A stretch of DNA of 23,960 nt from Bacteroidales bacterium UBA4070 (GCA_002383485.1 DFYY01000023.1:31436-55395), one strand, 5' to 3'; counted from the stretch's first letter, positions 15,180 to 23,286 are shown. A program made the numbers and translations. The notes: generated by a model from the sequence alone, not told the origin.

Positions 15180-18100
15180 TTAAAATTCCAGATTGAGACC
15201 AAATACTACGGTACGGCTCTGGGGATATGAACCCTCGTCAACACCTACCTGCAGTCCGCTGTATGAGTTCACCTCCGGGTCATAACCGGTGTAGTGAGTA
15301 AAGGTCAGAAGGTTCTCGCCGGTGACATAAGCACGCAGCCTGCTGATACCGGCCCTGCTGGTTATAGCCTTCGGGATTGTGTAGGAGAATGTGACATTCT
15401 TCAGCCTCATATATGAACCATCTTCTATCCACCTGTCTGATACCCTGAGATATTCATTCCTCTTCGGGTCATTGCGCACAGGCGCAGGATAGTCGGTCAC
15501 ATCACCCTGCTCCCTCCATCTGTTAAGGGCATCGGTGGAGACGTTGTTGTAGGCAAACACCCAGTTTCTCATGTTGTTGAGGTGGCTGTAGATGTCATTC
15601 CCGTAACAGAACTGCAGGAAAACGTTCAGTGAAAAGTTCTTGTAGGAAAAATCGTTGCTGAAACCTCCTGCAAAAATTGGCTGTGCATCGCCAATGATCT
15701 GTTTGTCATCGTCATTAATCACGTTGTCATGGTTCAGATCATCCCATATTGGGTCGCCTCCGATAAATGGCTTTCCGGTAGCTGAACCGAACTTAACACC
15801 GTTCACGTTGTCCTCATCACGTGCATAGACGCCGAGGAACTTCCAGCCGTAAAAGGTACCGATAGGTTCTCCCTCCTTCAGTATGTGATAATCTCCGTTC
15901 TTGATGTAACCATTAGTCAGCACCTCATCGGGAAGATCAACAACTGAGTTGCGATTGAAGCCGATGTTGAAACTGCTTGACCACTGGAACTCACGGTTGA
16001 TGTTATGCGTGTTGATTGCAAATTCCATCCCCTTGTTAGATATGTCTCCGATATTCCTTGTTATATAGCCGAATCCGGTTGTCTCGGGAATTGGCACTGC
16101 GAAGAGCAGGTCCGAGGTATTCTTGATGTAGAAGTCGGCCACGAAATTCACACGGTTGTTGAACATTGCCAGGTCAAGACCCAGGTTATACTGGGTTGTC
16201 ACCTCCCATTTCAGTGCCTGGTTGGGCATGACAGTAGGTGATGCACCGGAGAATGTAAGGTAATTGGTACCTATTGAGAACTCCCCGCCCTGAACATAGT
16301 TTGGAATGGCTTCATTGCCGGTCTGACCGACGCTGATCCTGAGCTTTCCGTCAGTGAGGAAGTTCAGCCCGTCGGCGAAAGCTTCATCGGAGAACCTCCA
16401 TGCAGCTGATGCGGAGGGGAAGTATCCAAACCTGTTGTCGGCACCGAATCTCGATGAACCGTCAGCCCTGACGTTTGCCTCGGCGAGGTACCTGCCCTTG
16501 TAATTGTATGAAAGCCTTCCGAAATAGGAGAGCATAGAGTGCTCGTCAGTCCTGTTCACTGCCTGGTTGGAGATGGTTCCCGCTCCATTAAGGGTACGGA
16601 TATTGTCACTGGCAAAATAGAGACCGTCAAGACCTGTGGTCTCCATCTTCCAGTCCTGCATGCTGAAACCGGCCATGGCTGACAAATCATGCCCCTCGCC
16701 AATGGTTGTGTTGTATGTAAGATAGTTCTCATTGGCCCATGTCATATTGGTCCTGGCCCTGACTGCCCCCCAGTTGTATCCGGCCCGGTAATCAACCGTG
16801 GTGGGATAGAATTCATCCTCCTTCATTGAGATGAAGTCAATGCTTACACTGGTACGGAACATGAGGTTCTCCAGTATGTTGTATTCAAGATACTGGTTGC
16901 CGATAATCCTGTTTGTTACATTCAGGTGGGTACACTCTTCGGCCATGCCCACCGGGTTTCTCTTGCCGTTGAAATAGTTTATTGGTGATCCGTCAGGATA
17001 AGTAAGTGAATATACGGGAGGCCTGACAAGAATCGACTGCACCAGGCTGAGGTTTCCGGTACCGCCGGCATTTATCCTGTTGTTTTTCCCGTTTGTAAAT
17101 GAGACGTTCTGACCTATTGTAACCTTGTCGGAAACTTTGAAGTCTGTGTTCAGCCTTGAGGTGATTCTCTTGTAGTTCGAAGCGAGGAAAATTCCGTCCT
17201 GGTCAAGATAGGATGTACTGAATGCATATTTTGCAGCATCTGACCCGCCCTGCACTCCGAGGTCAACCTGGTGCTGCCAGGCTTTGCGATACATCACGCT
17301 CTGCCAGTCGACATCCCCGTTATTCATCGGGTTGAGTGAGTCGATTGCCGTCCAGTGAGGTTCAGTGGGTGTTGTGGCGTTGTTGTACCTGTCAAGGTTT
17401 GCATATGAATCGATGATTATCTCGCGCCACTGCTGGGCGTTGAGTACGCCGAGATGCCTGGTGATCTCACTGATACCGCTGAAATAGTTAAGGGTGACCT
17501 TTGCCTTACCCTCCTTTCCACGCTTGGTAGTGATGAGGACGACACCGTTGGCGGCCCTGGAGCCGTAAATGGCAGTGGATGCTGCATCCTTAAGCACTTC
17601 TATTGATTCGATGTCGCCGGGATTAATGTCAGCCAGCGGGTTCAGCCCGTGCATGTCATAACCATTGAGTGATGTCATGGCATTTGATTCGACGGGGACA
17701 CCGTCAATTACATAGAGAGGGTCATTCCCGGAGTTGAGTGACGAGTAACCACGAACCCTGACTGTGATGCCGGCACCGGGAGCTCCCGAGTTGGCTGTGA
17801 CAACAACACCCGGGGCCCTTCCCTGCAGTGCGGAGAGTACATCCTTGACCGGTGTGTCTTCTATATTCGATGCGCTGATCGATGAGATGGAGCCTGTCAG
17901 GTCCCTCTTTTTCTTGAAACCGTAACCGATTACAACAAGCTCCTCTATCAGGGTCACATCGCTTTGCATTGCAACGTTGATTATCTCCCGCTGTCCGACT
18001 ATAACTTCCTGGGAAGCATAGCCCACGGATGTAAACTGCAAGACTGCACTGCCTGACGGTACGTCAAGAGTAAATGACCCGTCAAGGTCTGATGCCACTC

Positions 18101-18326
18101 CTGTTGTGGTACCTTTAATAACGACAGTCACACCGGGAAGCGCTTCACCTGTTGTTGCATCGGTGACCTTCCCCGTGACTCTCTTCTGCTGCACGTTCAG
18201 TGATGTAGATGTTGCAGCGCTCACCACTGTCAGCGCAGACATCATGATCATGAACCCTGTCAGCAGCAGCTTTCTCATCCATTTCATTTGTGAGCCGGAG
18301 AGCGCGTACACTAGCTTTTTTTTCAT
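15180..18326 (-). CDS. susC: SusC/RagA-family TonB-dependent outer-membrane transporter
   Basis: A 1048-residue TonB-dependent channel for oligosaccharide import across the outer membrane, powered by TonB-ExbBD and working with SusD. The signal peptide ends near residue 37 (V-V-S-A-A). Residues 48-122 are a carboxypeptidase-regulatory-like beta-sandwich (G-K-V-T-D-A-T-T-G-E-A-L-P-G-V), then the conserved E-E-L-V-V-I-G-Y-G at 128-136. The plug domain follows at about 140-268, with L-Y-V-I-D-G-V-P and the D-A-A-S-T-A-I-Y-G-S-R-A-A-N-G-V box. The rest is the barrel, ending in aromatic F-G-L-N-L-E-F as outer-membrane barrels do. No extra N-terminal sigma/anti-sigma signalling domain is present, consistent with control by the divergent LacI-type gene. 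An ATG 13 codons in would also leave a good signal peptide. First gene of the operon. Confidence 0.97.
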   Translation of the reverse strand: MKKKLVYALSGSQMKWMRKLLLTGFMIMMSALTVVSAATSTSLNVQQKRVTGKVTDATTGEALPGVTVVIKGTTTGVASDLDGSFTLDVPSGSAVLQFTSVGYASQEVIVGQREIINVAMQSDVTLIEELVVIGYGFKKKRDLTGSISSISASNIEDTPVKDVLSALQGRAPGVVVTANSGAPGAGITVRVRGYSSLNSGNDPLYVIDGVPVESNAMTSLNGYDMHGLNPLADINPGDIESIEVLKDAASTAIYGSRAANGVVLITTKRGKEGKAKVTLNYFSGISEITRHLGVLNAQQWREIIIDSYANLDRYNNATTPTEPHWTAIDSLNPMNNGDVDWQSVMYRKAWQHQVDLGVQGGSDAAKYAFSTSYLDQDGIFLASNYKRITSRLNTDFKVSDKVTIGQNVSFTNGKNNRINAGGTGNLSLVQSILVRPPVYSLTYPDGSPINYFNGKRNPVGMAEECTHLNVTNRIIGNQYLEYNILENLMFRTSVSIDFISMKEDEFYPTTVDYRAGYNWGAVRARTNMTWANENYLTYNTTIGEGHDLSAMAGFSMQDWKMETTGLDGLYFASDNIRTLNGAGTISNQAVNRTDEHSMLSYFGRLSYNYKGRYLAEANVRADGSSRFGADNRFGYFPSASAAWRFSDEAFADGLNFLTDGKLRISVGQTGNEAIPNYVQGGEFSIGTNYLTFSGASPTVMPNQALKWEVTTQYNLGLDLAMFNNRVNFVADFYIKNTSDLLFAVPIPETTGFGYITRNIGDISNKGMEFAINTHNINREFQWSSSFNIGFNRNSVVDLPDEVLTNGYIKNGDYHILKEGEPIGTFYGWKFLGVYARDEDNVNGVKFGSATGKPFIGGDPIWDDLNHDNVINDDDKQIIGDAQPIFAGGFSNDFSYKNFSLNVFLQFCYGNDIYSHLNNMRNWVFAYNNVSTDALNRWREQGDVTDYPAPVRNDPKRNEYLRVSDRWIEDGSYMRLKNVTFSYTIPKAITSRAGISRLRAYVTGENLLTFTHYTGYDPEVNSYSGLQVGVDEGSYPQSRTVVFGLNLEF

Positions 18327-18367
18327 AATTTTGAGAGTTTAGGGTTTTAAATTAAATCCTGAAAGCC

Positions 18368-18409
18368 ACTGCTCCCGGGTACGGTCCGTAAAGTACATCC
18401 GGGGGCAGT
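18368..18409 (-). promoter_or_regulatory. Strong hairpin in the susC mRNA leader
   Basis: An 11-bp stem pairs 18368-18378 with 18399-18409 (one mismatch). It is continued inward by GTAC at 18379-18382 and GTAC at 18393-18396, with a loop of about 10 nt. It ends 42 nt before the susC start codon and lies inside the predicted transcript. No U run follows it on the minus strand, so a structural, stability or riboregulatory role is more likely than termination. Confidence 0.55.
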
Positions 18410-18470
18410 TTTGTTAAGCATATAGCATTAATTTACAATGTTTTAACTAATAATGGCCAAGCTCAATGAT

Positions 18471-18502
18471 CAAAATTATGACAATAAAACAAATAAAACA
18501 AA
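18471..18502 (-). promoter_or_regulatory. Predicted Bacteroidetes-type promoter of the susC operon
   Basis: On the minus strand a perfect TAnnTTTG -7 element (TAATTTTG, 18471-18478) sits exactly 20 nt from a TTTG -33 element (18499-18502). This matches the primary sigma factor consensus known for Bacteroides. The -33 element is one end of the LacI-type operator, so regulator binding would block the polymerase. The predicted start of transcription is near 18464, giving a leader of about 140 nt. Confidence 0.75.
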
Positions 18503-18509
18503 CGTTTGC
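18499..18509. promoter_or_regulatory. LacI-family operator O1 (susC side)
   Basis: CAAACGTTTG is a perfect 10-bp palindrome with the central CpG typical of LacI-family operators. It is followed by C, and the same 11 bases recur at 18677-18687. It overlaps the -33 element of the susC promoter. Binding by the adjacent LacI-type protein is inferred from the repeat, the symmetry and the location. Confidence 0.8.
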
Positions 18510-18676
18510 GTAAAAATTTATCATTTTGATAATATTTTTAACATTTGAGTGACCTGCCGGCACTTCATAAACGGAACCCTGGTGATAAGATGTCATACAT
18601 ATTTTGCTCTTCTGCTGAGTTTTATTGCAGATATTAGTTCCTGGTAAATCAATTTTGTTTACTTTAGCCATTGAAT

Positions 18677-18687
18677 CAAACGTTTGC
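18677..18687. promoter_or_regulatory. LacI-family operator O2 (regulator side)
   Basis: Identical 11 bases to O1, CAAACGTTTGC, ending 28 nt before the ATG of the LacI-type gene. The two centres are 178 bp apart, about 17 turns at 10.5 bp, so both sites lie on the same DNA face. The site suggests autoregulation. The rest of the 389-nt gap 18327-18715 is AT-rich and holds no gene. A possible but poor -7 element for the regulator, TACTTTAG at 18660-18667, lacks a matching -33. Confidence 0.75.
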
Positions 18688-18715
18688 ACTCATTGCTTTT
18701 AATTATCTTTATACC

Positions 18716-19753
18716 ATGCCCGGCACAAGAGTTACCATAAAGGATCTGGCGAAGAGGATGAATCTGTCAGTGTCTACAATCTCCAGGGCACTGCATAATC
18801 ACCCCAGCATAGGGGAAAAGACCACTGCCGAAGTATGGAAACTGGCAAAGCAGATGGGCTATTTCCCGAACACCGTGGCATCCAATCTCAGGCGGAGAAA
18901 GACCAACATGATAGGTGTCATTGTACCCAGGATTGACATTGCCTTCCACTCTCACGTCATCAGCGGCGTGGAAGAGGTAGCATACAAGATGGGGTATAAT
19001 GTAACCATATACCAGAGCCGTGACTCATATGAACGTGAAGTGGCCATAACGGGAATTCTTCAGACCAATATGGTGGCCGGAATTATTGCCTGTCTTGCCC
19101 TTGAGACAATCAACTGCAGCCACTTCGCAAGGTTCAACAGCCTGAAAGTGCCATTGGTTTTTTATGACAGGGTAAGCAATGACCTGGAAGCCAGCAAGGT
19201 AATAATTGATGACTTCGAGGCAGCCTCGAGGGTAACGCAACACCTTATTAATATTGGCTGCATGCGGATCGCTCATATAGCAGGATGCCAGACAACCTCA
19301 ATCTTCTCTGCCAGGCTGGAGGGATACAAGGCTGCCCTGCTGAAGAACGGGCTGCCATTCGACGCCAACCTGGTATGCTGTGCAAATGACCTCAGCTACG
19401 AGGAGGGTGCCAGATGCGCAAAGAAACTGATGAAACTCTCAGAGATGCCTGACGGTCTCTTTTGTGCAAACGATTATACAGCCATCGGGGCAATCCAGGT
19501 TATTAAAAAGGCAAACCTTAAAATCCCGGAAGATATTGCCGTTGCCGGATTCAGCAACTACCCGGTATCCACAATCATCGAACCCGCCCTGACAACCATT
19601 GACGACAGGGCTGTGGAAATGGGAAAAACCGCCGCCCGCATGCTGATCAGACAGATTGAGGAACGAGATATCAACATCGCTTCCGAGACAGTGGTGATTA
19701 AAACAGACCTTATCATCCGTGATTCGACCAGGAGAGAAACTGTTATTGACTGA
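18716..19753 (+). CDS. LacI-family transcriptional regulator of the glycan locus
   Basis: A 345-residue regulator, the normal length of the family. The start is ATG 18716; a TTG at 18671 would make the coding region run through operator O2 and add residues not found in the family. The N-terminal helix-turn-helix spans about residues 6-27 (V-T-I-K-D-L-A-K-R-M-N-L-S-V-S-T-I-S-R-A-L). The hinge helix with G-Y-F-P-N and minor-groove Leu58 follows near 48-60. Residues 63-340 form the periplasmic-binding-protein-like effector domain, with V-P-L-V-F-Y-D-R, I-A-H-I-A-G, R-L-E-G-Y-K-A-A-L and D-G-L-F-C-A-N-D-Y-T-A-I-G-A. It is divergent from susC and flanked by two matching operators, so it very likely represses the operon and itself. 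The inducer is probably an amino-sugar intermediate, which is inference. Confidence 0.93.
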   Translation: MPGTRVTIKDLAKRMNLSVSTISRALHNHPSIGEKTTAEVWKLAKQMGYFPNTVASNLRRRKTNMIGVIVPRIDIAFHSHVISGVEEVAYKMGYNVTIYQSRDSYEREVAITGILQTNMVAGIIACLALETINCSHFARFNSLKVPLVFYDRVSNDLEASKVIIDDFEAASRVTQHLINIGCMRIAHIAGCQTTSIFSARLEGYKAALLKNGLPFDANLVCCANDLSYEEGARCAKKLMKLSEMPDGLFCANDYTAIGAIQVIKKANLKIPEDIAVAGFSNYPVSTIIEPALTTIDDRAVEMGKTAARMLIRQIEERDINIASETVVIKTDLIIRDSTRRETVID

Positions 19754-19891
19754 AAAATCAGACCTAATGGTAAACCGGAACACTATTTAGTCTTCCCTGA
19801 ATTAGCATATTTCATTTTTTTCCATACTTTTACGCCGCTTTCACGCATAATGCACAGTTAAACCAAGAATGTGTAATTAAAACAGAAGCTC

Positions 19892-21340
19892 ATGAAAAAA
19901 ATCATTTCAGTAATTTCCGCACTCGTTGTAACAGGCTCTCTCTTTGCTGGCGGCCTTGTAACCAACAACAACCAGAGTGCTCTATACACCAGGCTGCAGA
20001 GCCGCAATGCCTCTACCAGCATTGACGCTGTCTACTACAACCCGGCAGGTCTGACAAAACTGTCAGACGGATTTCACTTCTCCCTGAACAACCAGACAAT
20101 CGGCCAGACACCTAAGATCAAGACTGCCTACGAACCCATTAACGGCAGCCCGAAAGAGTATGTCGGCAAGATCAGCGCCCCCATCTATCCGGGCGTTTAC
20201 GCAGCCTACAAAACTGGCAAACTGGCCCTCTCACTTGGTTTTAACCCGATTGGCGGCGGCGGCGGAGCAACCTATGACACCGGACTTCCTTCATTCGAGA
20301 TGCAGGTTGCCAATATGGTTCCCACTCTTGTGGCCCAGCTCACACCCCTTGACCAATATATCTTTTCTGTCACAGGGAATGATCCTAACTTCAATGGCAT
20401 CACTGGTTACAACTCAACCATATATTTCAAGGGTTCTTCAATCTACTTCGGCCTCCAGGCCAACGTCTCATACGAGATCAATGAGATGCTCTCAGTGGCA
20501 CTCGGCGGCCGCTATGTCATGGCCAACAACAAGTACGAAGGCTACATACAGGATGTGACAATCACAGCACCCCAGGCCTACGGCGGCGTACAGACGCCCG
20601 GTGACTATCTCAGGAAAGTTGCGACTACTCCGGGTCTTCCTGCACCAAACGTAGCTACTCTCAATGGTACCGCAGCCTATCTTGACGATGCAACCTCCGT
20701 TGAAGCAGACGCCGTCATGAAGGGCAACGGTATCACCCCCATCCTTTCAGTGAACTTCGCACCCGTGGGTGACCTCATCAACATCGGTCTGAAATACGAA
20801 TTCAAGACAAAGATGAATATCACCACAACCGTGAACGACGGTAAGGATGCAGAAGGAATGTTCATCCAGGATTCAGTAGCAATAGCTGACATGCCCGCCA
20901 TGCTTGCTCTCGGTGTTGATGTCAAGCCTTCAGAAAGATTCCTCATCACCGGCAGCTTCAACTACTACTTCGACAAGAGTGTTGATTATGACGGACAGGA
21001 TAATGTTGAACTTAACAAGATTGACAAGAACTTCATCGAGGCAGCACTTGGTCTCCAGGTCGGACTTACCGACAACCTGTTCCTCAGCGCCGGCTGGCTC
21101 ACCACAGTTACAGGAGTGAACGACAATTATCAGAGCGACCTGAAATTCAGCCTTAACACCAATACCTTCGGCGGCGGACTGGGATTCAGGGTCAATGATA
21201 TGCTGGACATCAACCTTGGAGGTTCTTATACGATTTACGAGGAAGGATCAAAATCCTATAACGGCGGCGCCGGTCAGGCAACTGATATCTACAACAAGAA
21301 TACCTGGATTGCAGCCATCGGACTCGACTTCCATTTTTAA
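19892..21340 (+). CDS. OmpP1/FadL/TodX-family outer-membrane protein
   Basis: A 482-residue outer-membrane beta-barrel of the FadL family, which carries long-chain fatty acids or other hydrophobic compounds across the outer membrane by lateral diffusion. The signal peptide ends near Ala19-Gly20. The mature N-terminus G-G-L-V-T-N-N-N-Q-S-A and the V-Y-Y-N-P-A-G-L motif at 47-54 are the conserved FadL N-terminal region. The barrel alternates aromatic strands and ends in I-G-L-D-F-H-F, a classic C-terminal Phe signal. It stands alone, 138 nt downstream of the LacI-type gene and followed by a terminator, so it is probably unrelated to the glycan locus. No good promoter consensus was found in the gap 19754-19891. 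Family is secure; ligand unknown. Confidence 0.9.
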   Translation: MKKIISVISALVVTGSLFAGGLVTNNNQSALYTRLQSRNASTSIDAVYYNPAGLTKLSDGFHFSLNNQTIGQTPKIKTAYEPINGSPKEYVGKISAPIYPGVYAAYKTGKLALSLGFNPIGGGGGATYDTGLPSFEMQVANMVPTLVAQLTPLDQYIFSVTGNDPNFNGITGYNSTIYFKGSSIYFGLQANVSYEINEMLSVALGGRYVMANNKYEGYIQDVTITAPQAYGGVQTPGDYLRKVATTPGLPAPNVATLNGTAAYLDDATSVEADAVMKGNGITPILSVNFAPVGDLINIGLKYEFKTKMNITTTVNDGKDAEGMFIQDSVAIADMPAMLALGVDVKPSERFLITGSFNYYFDKSVDYDGQDNVELNKIDKNFIEAALGLQVGLTDNLFLSAGWLTTVTGVNDNYQSDLKFSLNTNTFGGGLGFRVNDMLDINLGGSYTIYEEGSKSYNGGAGQATDIYNKNTWIAAIGLDFHF

Positions 21341-21357
21341 ACTAACCAAACCTATTG

Positions 21358-21391
21358 AAAAAAAAGAGCCCCGCGAAGGGCTCTTTTTTTT
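21358..21391. terminator. Bidirectional intrinsic terminator
   Basis: A run of A's, then GAGCCC (21366-21371), a CGCGAA loop, GGGCTC (21378-21383) and a run of T's to 21391. The A and T runs also pair. The symmetry serves both the FadL-type gene (plus) and the convergent minus-strand gene whose stop begins at 21394. Confidence 0.9.
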
Positions 21392-22072
21392 CTAGTATTC
21401 TGCTCCCTGCCTTTTCAGGTTCTCCAGGTAGAGCTTCAGGTCAGGAGTATCGGATGTCATCATCCTGTTGTACCACTGCCTGGCAGTCTCATGCCTCCCC
21501 ATGCTGCGGTCAAGCATGATCAGAGAGGTGTATACAGACCCTTCAATACCGAGATTCAAACTGTCAGTCTCCGCAATGATCTCCTCGTAAATGTGATAGG
21601 CAGCCATATTGTTCCCGGAACCCGAAAGCGCAAAGGCTTCGTTGAGCCGGTTGTTAAGCGAAGCATCCGTGACGATGCCCCTGAATGAGAGGCACCCGCC
21701 CATACACTCCTCCACAATGGAAAACCATGGCAGCATCCCCGTGGGCGGAAAAGTAAGCGAGAAAGCAGCCTTCTCCCCGGGTCTTTTAAACTTGTGCGTG
21801 GCCGGGCAGTAAGGCAGTCCCTTAAGGCCGGTGAGCTTTATCTTCATCCCGTCAGGTCTGACGAGAAAGGTGTTCCTGTCAATGCAGAACCACGCATTGT
21901 TGATGTCACTCATCACGGTCATCCAGACCACAGTGGCATCAGCATTGAAATCAACCCTTACAATCTCGGCAGTCAGAGGCGACTTGAGCCCGTAGTTCGG
22001 ACTCTCAACGCTCTGCCCCGAAACGGCTCCGGAAAAAGCCGCAAGCAATACAATAATTAATACCTGTTTCAT
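21392..22072 (-). CDS. Secreted protein of unknown function
   Basis: I do not recognise the family. From ATG 22072 it has 226 residues with a clear Sec signal peptide (K-Q-V-L-I-I-V-L-L-A-A-F-S-G, cleavage near V-S-G-Q). An upstream ATG at 22099 lies at or before the predicted transcription start and adds polar residues ahead of the signal. Residues 20-130 look like a beta-rich domain with W-F-C-I-D and L-P-Y-C-P. Then comes E-E-C-M-G-G-C, so four cysteines could form disulfides in the periplasm. Residues 140-226 are helical with TPR-like spacing (A-A-Y-H-I-Y-E-E-I-I, A-R-Q-W-Y-N-R-M-M). It is monocistronic and convergent with the FadL-type gene. Confidence 0.7.
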   Translation of the reverse strand: MKQVLIIVLLAAFSGAVSGQSVESPNYGLKSPLTAEIVRVDFNADATVVWMTVMSDINNAWFCIDRNTFLVRPDGMKIKLTGLKGLPYCPATHKFKRPGEKAAFSLTFPPTGMLPWFSIVEECMGGCLSFRGIVTDASLNNRLNEAFALSGSGNNMAAYHIYEEIIAETDSLNLGIEGSVYTSLIMLDRSMGRHETARQWYNRMMTSDTPDLKLYLENLKRQGAEY

Positions 22073-22103
22073 TCCATTTGCCTGACTTGCAATTATCATA
22101 CCG

Positions 22104-22111
22104 CAAAGTTA
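22104..22111 (-). promoter_or_regulatory. Candidate -7 promoter element of the secreted-protein gene
   Basis: TAACTTTG on the minus strand matches TAnnTTTG perfectly, 31 nt upstream of ATG 22072. No TTTG lies 19-21 nt further upstream, so support is partial. The position favours the shorter start. Confidence 0.4.
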
Positions 22112-22176
22112 GTGATTTAAAACAGTTGCATTTTCAGTCTTTTTACTCACGCTGGCTAACGGGCGGATTAGTATGT

Positions 22177-22220
22177 TTGTAACAACTTTGTCACATTTGT
22201 GTAATCTCAATGTAACAAAA
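22177..22220 (+). promoter_or_regulatory. Probable Pho box: four tandem 11-bp repeats
   Basis: Four direct repeats of 11 bp run without a gap: 22177-22187 (TTGTAACAACT), 22188-22198 (TTGTCACATTT), 22199-22209 (GTGTAATCTCA) and 22210-22220 (ATGTAACAAAA). They share nTGTaAc at the same phase. PhoB/PhoP response regulators are known to bind tandem 11-bp repeats of this kind, and pstS is the second gene downstream. A weak -7-like element (GATTTTTG, 22227-22234) follows, so the repeats would cover the -33 region, as expected for an activator-dependent promoter. The regulator itself is not in the window. Confidence 0.65.
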
Positions 22221-22262
22221 GTGCAGGATTTTTGTATTGTCAAACCTTCAACTATTAATTAA

Positions 22263-23258
22263 ATGAAAATGAATCTTTTACCTGTCGCGCTCAGTATTCT
22301 GATGCTGACGACAGTATCCGCCGCAGCACAGGAGAGTGATGATTTCAAGCCGTCAGGCAAATTTTTCGGGTTGCTCTTCTCCAATTACCACACCTCCTTT
22401 ACAGGAGGGGAAAACAACTCTGCCTTTGAAGTGACCCGCTCCTATTTCGGTTATGACTACAGCTTTTCAAAGGAGATATCAAGCCGCATCATGTATGACG
22501 GAACCACCGAGGTTATCAATGGTAAAACTATCTATTCCGGCTATCTGCGTAACGCATACCTTCAGTATGACAACAGGAAATTCATGATCCGGGGTGGACT
22601 TATCGGTGCAGAACAGATATCTATGATGGATAAAATCTGGGGTTACCGTTTCATTACCAAGCCTCCGATTGATTACTCAGGAATGATCCAGGTTGCAGAC
22701 CTGGGAGTAATGACTAAAATATATGCCGGTGAGCTCCTCGAGCTTGATCTTTCAATCACCAACGGACGAGGTTTTAAGGATATTGCCGCTAACGGAACCT
22801 ACAGACTGTCCGCCGGCTTCACCCTCACCCCTGTGGACAACATCCTCGTAAGGGGATTCTATGACATGATGGGTCCCTCGGGCAGTATGCAGCGCACAGC
22901 AAGCATCACTGCAGCATGGATGGGTCCGAAGTTCAACGCCGGGGCTGAGTACTTCAGGCAGGACAATGCCTCGATGACTGACGGGCGCGATTACTCGGGC
23001 ATAAGCCTGTTTGCAAAGATACCGCTCGCTGAAAAAGTCAGTCTCTTTGCCAGGTATGACCATATCAGTTCGGTTATAATGGACGGCGATGAGGATCCCT
23101 GGAACCAGAACAGGGACGGCTCCTACATCTTCGCCGGGATAGATTTTTCGCCGGTGCGCAACGTCAGGATCTCGCCTAACTTTACAGGGTACCTGCCAAC
23201 AGCCGGCGGCAATGACAATGTCAGCACAATAGGCCTTAATATTGAAGCGAAATTCTGA
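22263..23258 (+). CDS. Outer-membrane porin, probably phosphate-related
   Basis: A 331-residue beta-barrel protein with a signal peptide of about 22 residues (V-S-A-A-A-Q). Strands are amphipathic and aromatic, with a short Tyr-rich N-terminal region (Y-F-G-Y-D-Y-S-F) and an internal F-A-R-Y-D-H-I. The C-terminus N-I-E-A-K-F ends in Phe like other barrels. The layout resembles small porins annotated as phosphate-selective or OprO/P-like in Bacteroidota, but I see no motif that fixes selectivity. It lies directly behind the 11-bp repeats and 28 nt before pstS, so it likely supplies phosphate to the periplasm for the Pst transporter. The barrel call is confident; the phosphate role is inferred from context. 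Confidence 0.8.
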   Translation: MKMNLLPVALSILMLTTVSAAAQESDDFKPSGKFFGLLFSNYHTSFTGGENNSAFEVTRSYFGYDYSFSKEISSRIMYDGTTEVINGKTIYSGYLRNAYLQYDNRKFMIRGGLIGAEQISMMDKIWGYRFITKPPIDYSGMIQVADLGVMTKIYAGELLELDLSITNGRGFKDIAANGTYRLSAGFTLTPVDNILVRGFYDMMGPSGSMQRTASITAAWMGPKFNAGAEYFRQDNASMTDGRDYSGISLFAKIPLAEKVSLFARYDHISSVIMDGDEDPWNQNRDGSYIFAGIDFSPVRNVRISPNFTGYLPTAGGNDNVSTIGLNIEAKF

Positions 23259-23286
23259 TATTTACTTAATAATCAACAATACAAAA

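Noticed and set aside
15167..15202. Upstream ATG of susD
   Set aside because: It lies across the end of susC and adds 12 residues before a standard lipoprotein signal; the ATG at 15166 fits the family.
18555..18562. TGCCGGCA palindrome in the divergent promoter region
   Set aside because: It is short, occurs once, and has no matching copy near either promoter, so it is not supported as a binding site.
18671..18715. TTG start for the LacI-type regulator
   Set aside because: It would make operator O2 part of the coding sequence and add residues before the helix-turn-helix; ATG 18716 fits the family.
22073..22099. Upstream ATG of the secreted-protein gene
   Set aside because: It sits at or before the predicted transcription start and adds polar residues ahead of the signal peptide.
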